Positions 59,759 to 64,000 of a stretch of 64,000 nt of DNA are shown one piece after another. Location: positions 682,001 through 746,000 of the forward strand of contig CAWKHA010000001.1 of the NCBI GenBank assembly GCA_963849365.1, given 5' to 3'. Source of the stretch: CAVQCJ01 sp963849365. GTDB taxonomy: Bacteria > Actinomycetota > Actinomycetes > Prado026. Within the stretch, counting starts at the first letter, position 1. Each line of letters starts with the position of its first letter. Under the pieces are notes generated by a model. The model saw nothing but the letters and a program-made list of their open reading frames with translations. It searched no databases and had not been told where the DNA came from. The position numbers and the translations under genes were made by a program.

Positions 59759-59812
59759 ACATAGTCACCTGCGCGGGCAGACGCCCGGACGGCGGACCGA
59801 TCCAATGGGGGC

Positions 59813-61363
59813 ATGACCGCCAGCCTGGCCTCCACCGTGTCCGTCTCGCCCGCTCCGCTGGACCCTCGTGACGTCGTCGCGGTGGCGCGGGACGGGGCCC
59901 GCGTGGAGCTCGCGGAAGAGGCCATCGCCGCGTTGAAGCGAGCGCGCGCGGTCATCGACGACCTGGCCGCGAGCGGCGAGCCGGTGTACGGCGTCTCGAC
60001 CGGGTTCGGCGCGCTGGCGACCCGCTACATCGACCCGACGATGCGGGCCCAGCTGCAGCGCTCGCTGGTCCGCTCGCACGCGGCGGGATCCGGCCCCGAG
60101 GTCGAGCGCGAGGTCGTGCGGGCGCTGATGCTGCTGCGCCTTCGCACCCTGGCCACCGGGCACACCGGAGCCGACCCGGCGACGGCCCGCGCGTACGCGG
60201 ACCTGCTCAACGCCGGGATCACGCCGGTCGTGCACGAGTACGGCTCGCTCGGCTGCTCGGGCGACCTCGCGCCGCTGGCGCACTGCGCGCTGGCCGTCAT
60301 GGGCGAGGGCGAGGTGCGGGATGCGGCGGGGGTCCGGCAGCCCGCCGCGCAGGCGCTCGCCGCGGCCGGGATCACCCCGCGCGAGCTGGCCGCCAAGGAG
60401 GGCCTCGCCCTGATCAACGGCACCGACGGCATGCTCGGGATGCTGGTGCTGGCGCTGCACGACCTGCGGCGGCTGGTCCGCACCGCCGACGTCGCTGCCG
60501 CGATGAGCGTTGAGGCCCTGCTCGGCACCGACGCCGTCTTCGCCGCCGACCTGCAGGCGCTGCGCCCGCACCCGGGCCAGGCCGACGCGGCCGCCAACAT
60601 GACCCGCCTGCTGGCCGGTTCCGGGATCGTCGAGTCGCACCGCGAGGACTGCGCGATCGTGCAGGACGCGTACTCCCTGCGCTGCGCCCCGCAGGTGGCC
60701 GGCGCCGTCCGCGACACCATCGCGCACGCGCAGGCCGTCGCCTCCCGCGAGCTCGCCTCGGCCGTCGACAACCCGGTGGTGCTCGCCGACGGGCGGGTCC
60801 GCTCGAACGGCAACTTCCACGGCGCCCCGGTCGGTTATGTGCTGGACTTCCTGGCCATCGCCGCCGCCGACCTCGCGTCGATCAGCGAACGGCGCACCGA
60901 CCGGCAGCTCGACGTCGCGCGCTCGCACGGCCTGCCGCCGTTCCTGGCCGGCGACCCCGGGGTCGACTCGGGCCACATGATCGCCCAGTACACGCAGGCC
61001 GCGCTGGTCAGCGAGATGAAGCGGCTCGCGGTCCCGGCCAGCGTCGACTCGATCCCGTCCTCGGCCATGCAGGAGGACCACGTGTCGATGGGCTGGTCGG
61101 CGGCGCGCAAGCTGCGCCGCTCGGTCGACGCACTGGGCAGCGTGCTCGCCGTGGAGATCCTCACCGCGGCCCGGGCGCTGGACCTGCGCGCTCCGCTGGC
61201 GCCGGCGGCCGGCACCGGCGCAGTGGTCGCGGCGCTGCGTACCCGGGTCGCCGGTCCGGGACCGGACCGGCACCTGTCCCCCGAGGTCGAGGCGGCCGTC
61301 GCGATGGTCGCCTCCGGCTCGCTGCTGGCCGCCGCCGAGGCCGCGGTCGGCCCGCTCGCCTGA
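59813..61363 (+). CDS. hutH: Histidine ammonia-lyase
   Basis: A 516-residue MIO-type lyase. The MIO-forming loop reads GSLGCSGDLAPLAH (C148-S149-G150), with Cys replacing the Ala of the common ASG, a variant seen in streptomycete HutH. Other landmarks are VYGVSTGFGALA and SSAMQEDHVSMG. It deaminates histidine to urocanate. It leads the cluster with hutU. The ATG is preceded only by a G run, so translation initiation may be leaderless-like. Confidence 0.95.
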   Translation: MTASLASTVSVSPAPLDPRDVVAVARDGARVELAEEAIAALKRARAVIDDLAASGEPVYGVSTGFGALATRYIDPTMRAQLQRSLVRSHAAGSGPEVEREVVRALMLLRLRTLATGHTGADPATARAYADLLNAGITPVVHEYGSLGCSGDLAPLAHCALAVMGEGEVRDAAGVRQPAAQALAAAGITPRELAAKEGLALINGTDGMLGMLVLALHDLRRLVRTADVAAAMSVEALLGTDAVFAADLQALRPHPGQADAAANMTRLLAGSGIVESHREDCAIVQDAYSLRCAPQVAGAVRDTIAHAQAVASRELASAVDNPVVLADGRVRSNGNFHGAPVGYVLDFLAIAAADLASISERRTDRQLDVARSHGLPPFLAGDPGVDSGHMIAQYTQAALVSEMKRLAVPASVDSIPSSAMQEDHVSMGWSAARKLRRSVDALGSVLAVEILTAARALDLRAPLAPAAGTGAVVAALRTRVAGPGPDRHLSPEVEAAVAMVASGSLLAAAEAAVGPLA

Positions 61364-61400
61364 ACCCCCGTCCAGAGCCGACGTTCGAGAGAGGCACGCG

Positions 61401-63069
61401 ATGAGCACCACCGTCTCCGGCCCGCGCCCGGTCCGGGCCCCGCGCGGCACGCAGCTGTCCTGCCGCAGCTGGCAGACCGAGGCCGCGATGCGGATGCTGA
61501 TGAACAACCTCGACCCGGAGGTGGCCGAGCGGCCGGACGACCTCGTCGTCTACGGCGGCACCGGCCGGGCCGCGCGCAGCTGGTCCGCGTACGACGCGAT
61601 CGTCCGGACCCTGCAGGGGCTCGCCGACGACGAGACGCTGCTGGTGCAGTCCGGCAAGCCGGTCGGCGTCCTGCGCACGCACGAGTGGGCGCCGCGGGTG
61701 CTGCTGGCCAACTCCAACCTGGTCCCCGACTGGGCGACCTGGCCCGAGTTCCGCCGCCTCGAGCACCTCGGCCTGACCATGTACGGCCAGATGACCGCGG
61801 GCTCGTGGATCTACATCGGGACGCAGGGCATCCTGCAGGGCACGTACGAGACGTTCGCCGCGGTCGCGGCGAAGCGGCCCCACAACACGTTGGCGGGCAC
61901 GCTGACGGTGACCGGCGGCTGCGGCGGCATGGGCGGCGCGCAGCCGTTGTCCGTGACGATGAACGACGGCGTGTGCCTCATCGTGGACGTCGACCCGTCC
62001 CGGCTGCAGCGCCGCGTGGACCACCGCTACCTGGACGAGTGGACCGGCGACCTCGACGCGGCGGTCGAGCGAGTGCTCGTGGCGAAGGCCGAGCACCGCC
62101 CGCTGTCGGTCGGGCTGGCCGGCAACTGCGCGACGGTGCTGCCCGAGCTGCTGCGCCGCGGCGTCCCGGTGGACATCGTCACCGACCAGACGTCGGCGCA
62201 CGACCCGCTGTCGTACCTGCCCGAGGGCGTGGCGCTCGAGGACTGGCACGCGTACGCCGAGGCCAAGCCGGAGGAGTTCACCGAGCGGGCCCGGCAGTCG
62301 ATGGCCAAGCACGTCGAGGCCATGGTCGGCTTCATGGACGCCGGCGCCGAGGTCTTCGACTACGGCAACTCCATCCGCGGCGAGGCGCAGCTCGGCCGGC
62401 TACCAGCGCGCGTTCGACTTCCCCGGGTTCGTCCCGGCGTACATCCGGCCGCTGTTCTGCGAGGGCAAGGGCCCGTTCCGCTGGGCCGCGCTGTCCGGTG
62501 AGCCGGCCGACATCGCCGCGACCGACGCAGCCGTGCTGGACCTCTTCCCCGACAACGAGCCGCTCGAGCGGTGGATCCGCCGGGCCGGCGAGAAGGTCGC
62601 GTTCCAGGGCCTGCCGGCGCGGATCTGCTGGTTGGGGTACGGCGAGCGGCACCTGGCCGGCATGCGGTTCAACGAGATGGTCGCGGCCGGGGTCCTGCAG
62701 GCGCCGGTCGCGATCGGCCGCGACCACCTGGACTGCGGGTCGGTCGCCTCGCCGTACCGCGAGACCGAGTCGATGCTCGACGGGTCGGACGCGATCGCGG
62801 ACTGGCCGTTGCTGAACGCGCTGGTGAACACCGCCTCGGGCGCGACCTGGGTGTCGATCCACCACGGCGGCGGCGTGGGCATCGGCCGCTCGATCCACGC
62901 CGGGCAGGTGACGGTCGCCGATGGCACGGCGCTGGCAGCGGCCAAGCTCGAGCGGGTGCTCACCAACGACCCGGGCATGGGCGTGATCCGGCACGTGGAC
63001 GCCGGCTACGACCGGGCCGCCGAGGTCGCGGCCGAGCGGGGTGTGCGCGTGCCGATGGCCGAGGGCTGA
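61401..63069 (+). pseudogene. hutU: Urocanate hydratase, interrupted by a one-base insertion
   Basis: From ATG 61401 the frame encodes the N-terminal two-thirds of HutU (LMNNLDPEVAERPDDLVVYGG, TVTGGCGGMGGAQPLS, the NAD-binding region). At 62394-62400 the sequence CTCGGCCGGCTAC has one extra C compared with CTCGGCGGCTAC. The frame then runs into unrelated residues and stops at 62501. The rest of HutU (YQRAFDFPGFVPAYIRPLFCEGKGP through HHGGGVGIGRSIHAGQ) continues in the next frame to 63069. Correcting one base restores a 555-residue enzyme of normal length, so this is either a recent frameshift or a sequencing error. Confidence 0.88.
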
Positions 63070-63074
63070 CCTGC

Positions 63075-64000
63075 GTGGCCGACGCACCGACCGCCGCGAG
63101 GTCGTTCGCCGGGCTCTGGGACACGCTGCTGCCCGTCGGCCGGGACCCGCGCACCGGCGGCTACCGCCGCCTCGCCTGGACCCGCGAGGACGCGGAGTGC
63201 CGGGAGTGGTTCGCCGACGCCGCAGCGGCCCGGGCGATGCCGGTGCACACCGACCGCAACGGCAACCTCTGGGCCTGGTGGGGACGACCCGGCCGCGGCG
63301 CGCTGGTGCTCGGTTCGCACCTGGACTCGGTGCCGGACGGCGGGGCGTACGACGGCCCGCTCGGAGTGGTGTCGGCGTTCGCGGCCCTGGACGTCGTGCG
63401 AGCGTCGGCATCCGCCGCCGGCCCGCCGCGACCGGTCGCCGTCGTCGCGTTCGCGGACGAGGAGGGCTCGCGCTTCGGGGTGGCCTGCGCGGGGTCCAGG
63501 CTGCTGACCGGGAGAGCTCGACCCGGACCGGGCGCGGGGTCTGACCGACACCGACGGGGTCACCCTCGCCGCGGCGATGCGGGCGGCCGGGCACGACCCG
63601 GACGGGCTCGGCCGCGACGACGAGGCGCTCGGCCGCATCGGCAGCTACGTCGAGCTGCACGTCGAGCAGGGCCGGAACCTGGTCGACAGCGGCGCACCGG
63701 TCGGCGTGGCGACCGCGATCTGGCCGCACGGCCGCTACCGGTTCACCTTCACCGGAGAGGCCAACCACGCCGGTACCACGCGCCTGGAGGACCGGCGCGA
63801 CCCGATGCTCACGTACGCCGAGACCGTGCTCGCCGCGCGCAAGCGGGCCCGTCTCGCCGGTGCGCGGGTGACGTTCGGACGGGTGGAGGTCGAGCCGAAC
63901 GGCACCAACGCGATCCCGTCTTCCGTGCGGGCGTGGCTGGACGCCCGGGCCGCGGACGCCGATGCGCTGGCATCGCTCGTCGACGGGATCGAGCGGGCCG
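63075..64000 (+). pseudogene. M20-type allantoate amidohydrolase-like gene, frameshifted and cut by the edge
   Basis: From GTG 63075 the frame encodes a hydantoinase/carbamoylase-family amidohydrolase: LVLGSHLDSVPDGGAYDGPLG (metal His and Asp) and AFADEEGSRFG (catalytic Glu pair). At 63510-63516 GGGAGAG has one extra base compared with GGGGAG; the rest, IGSYVELHVEQGRNL and EANHAGTTRLEDRRDPM, is in the next frame to the window end. Homologues in actinobacterial hut clusters are annotated as allantoate amidohydrolase and may act on a formimino- or formyl-glutamate intermediate. It lies five bases after hutU. Confidence 0.82.

Overview
This 64 kb window comes from the chromosome of a high-GC actinobacterium. 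The evidence is the strong GC bias at third codon positions, many GTG and TTG starts, the actinobacterial gene order frr-pyrH-tsf-rpsB and rpsP-khpA-rimM-trmD-rplS-lepB-rnhB, and families largely confined to this phylum (DUF2469, DUF5302, DUF222-HNH). A WhiG/FliA-type sigma factor suggests a motile or sporulating lineage. The order cannot be fixed from sequence alone. I see no tRNA, rRNA, CRISPR array, IS element or prophage.

Bases 1-24.4 kb form an amine-catabolism region. It starts with the end of a saccharopine-dehydrogenase-like gene, then a divergent pair made of an unusual ureohydrolase with a Cys at a metal-ligand site and a MarR regulator. Next come agmatinase, a DUF222-HNH protein and MmsA. 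A minus-strand operon (13226 down to 6046) encodes an aldehyde dehydrogenase, PotD, PotA, PotB, PotC and an FAD amine oxidoreductase, facing a divergent PucR regulator. An amidohydrolase and a SulP transporter follow. Then come a second aminoaldehyde dehydrogenase and a divergent Lrp-led operon (Lrp, polyamine-type aminotransferase, flavin-nucleotide-binding protein, second FAD oxidoreductase). Together they can import polyamines, remove amino groups by transamination or oxidation, oxidise the aldehydes and pass C3 semialdehydes to acetyl-CoA through MmsA.

Bases 24.4-33.9 kb are accessory. They hold a decayed pentapeptide-repeat gene, a DUF1906-LysM protein, and a tightly overlapping trio (GT1 glycosyltransferase, glucosamine-kinase-like enzyme, SIS protein). 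After a cupin comes a glutarate module: glutaryl-CoA dehydrogenase facing a CaiB CoA-transferase and its FCD-type GntR regulator. Related palindromes overlap both promoters of this module.

Bases 33.9-58.8 kb are core genome: rlmN, cdsA, frr, pyrH, tsf, rpsB; an M23 peptidase and a GH76-like protein; the sigma factor, a tyrosine recombinase, dprA, comM, yraN, DUF2469, rnhB and two Nudix hydrolases; lepB, rplS, trmD, rimM, khpA, rpsP and ffh; and the nitrogen genes amtB-glnB-glnD. A near-consensus GlnR box lies upstream of amtB.

Bases 58.9-64 kb are a histidine-utilisation cluster: IclR regulator, hutH, hutU and an allantoate-amidohydrolase-family gene. hutU and the last gene each carry one single-base insertion, so the pathway is either decaying or the sequence has errors at this end.
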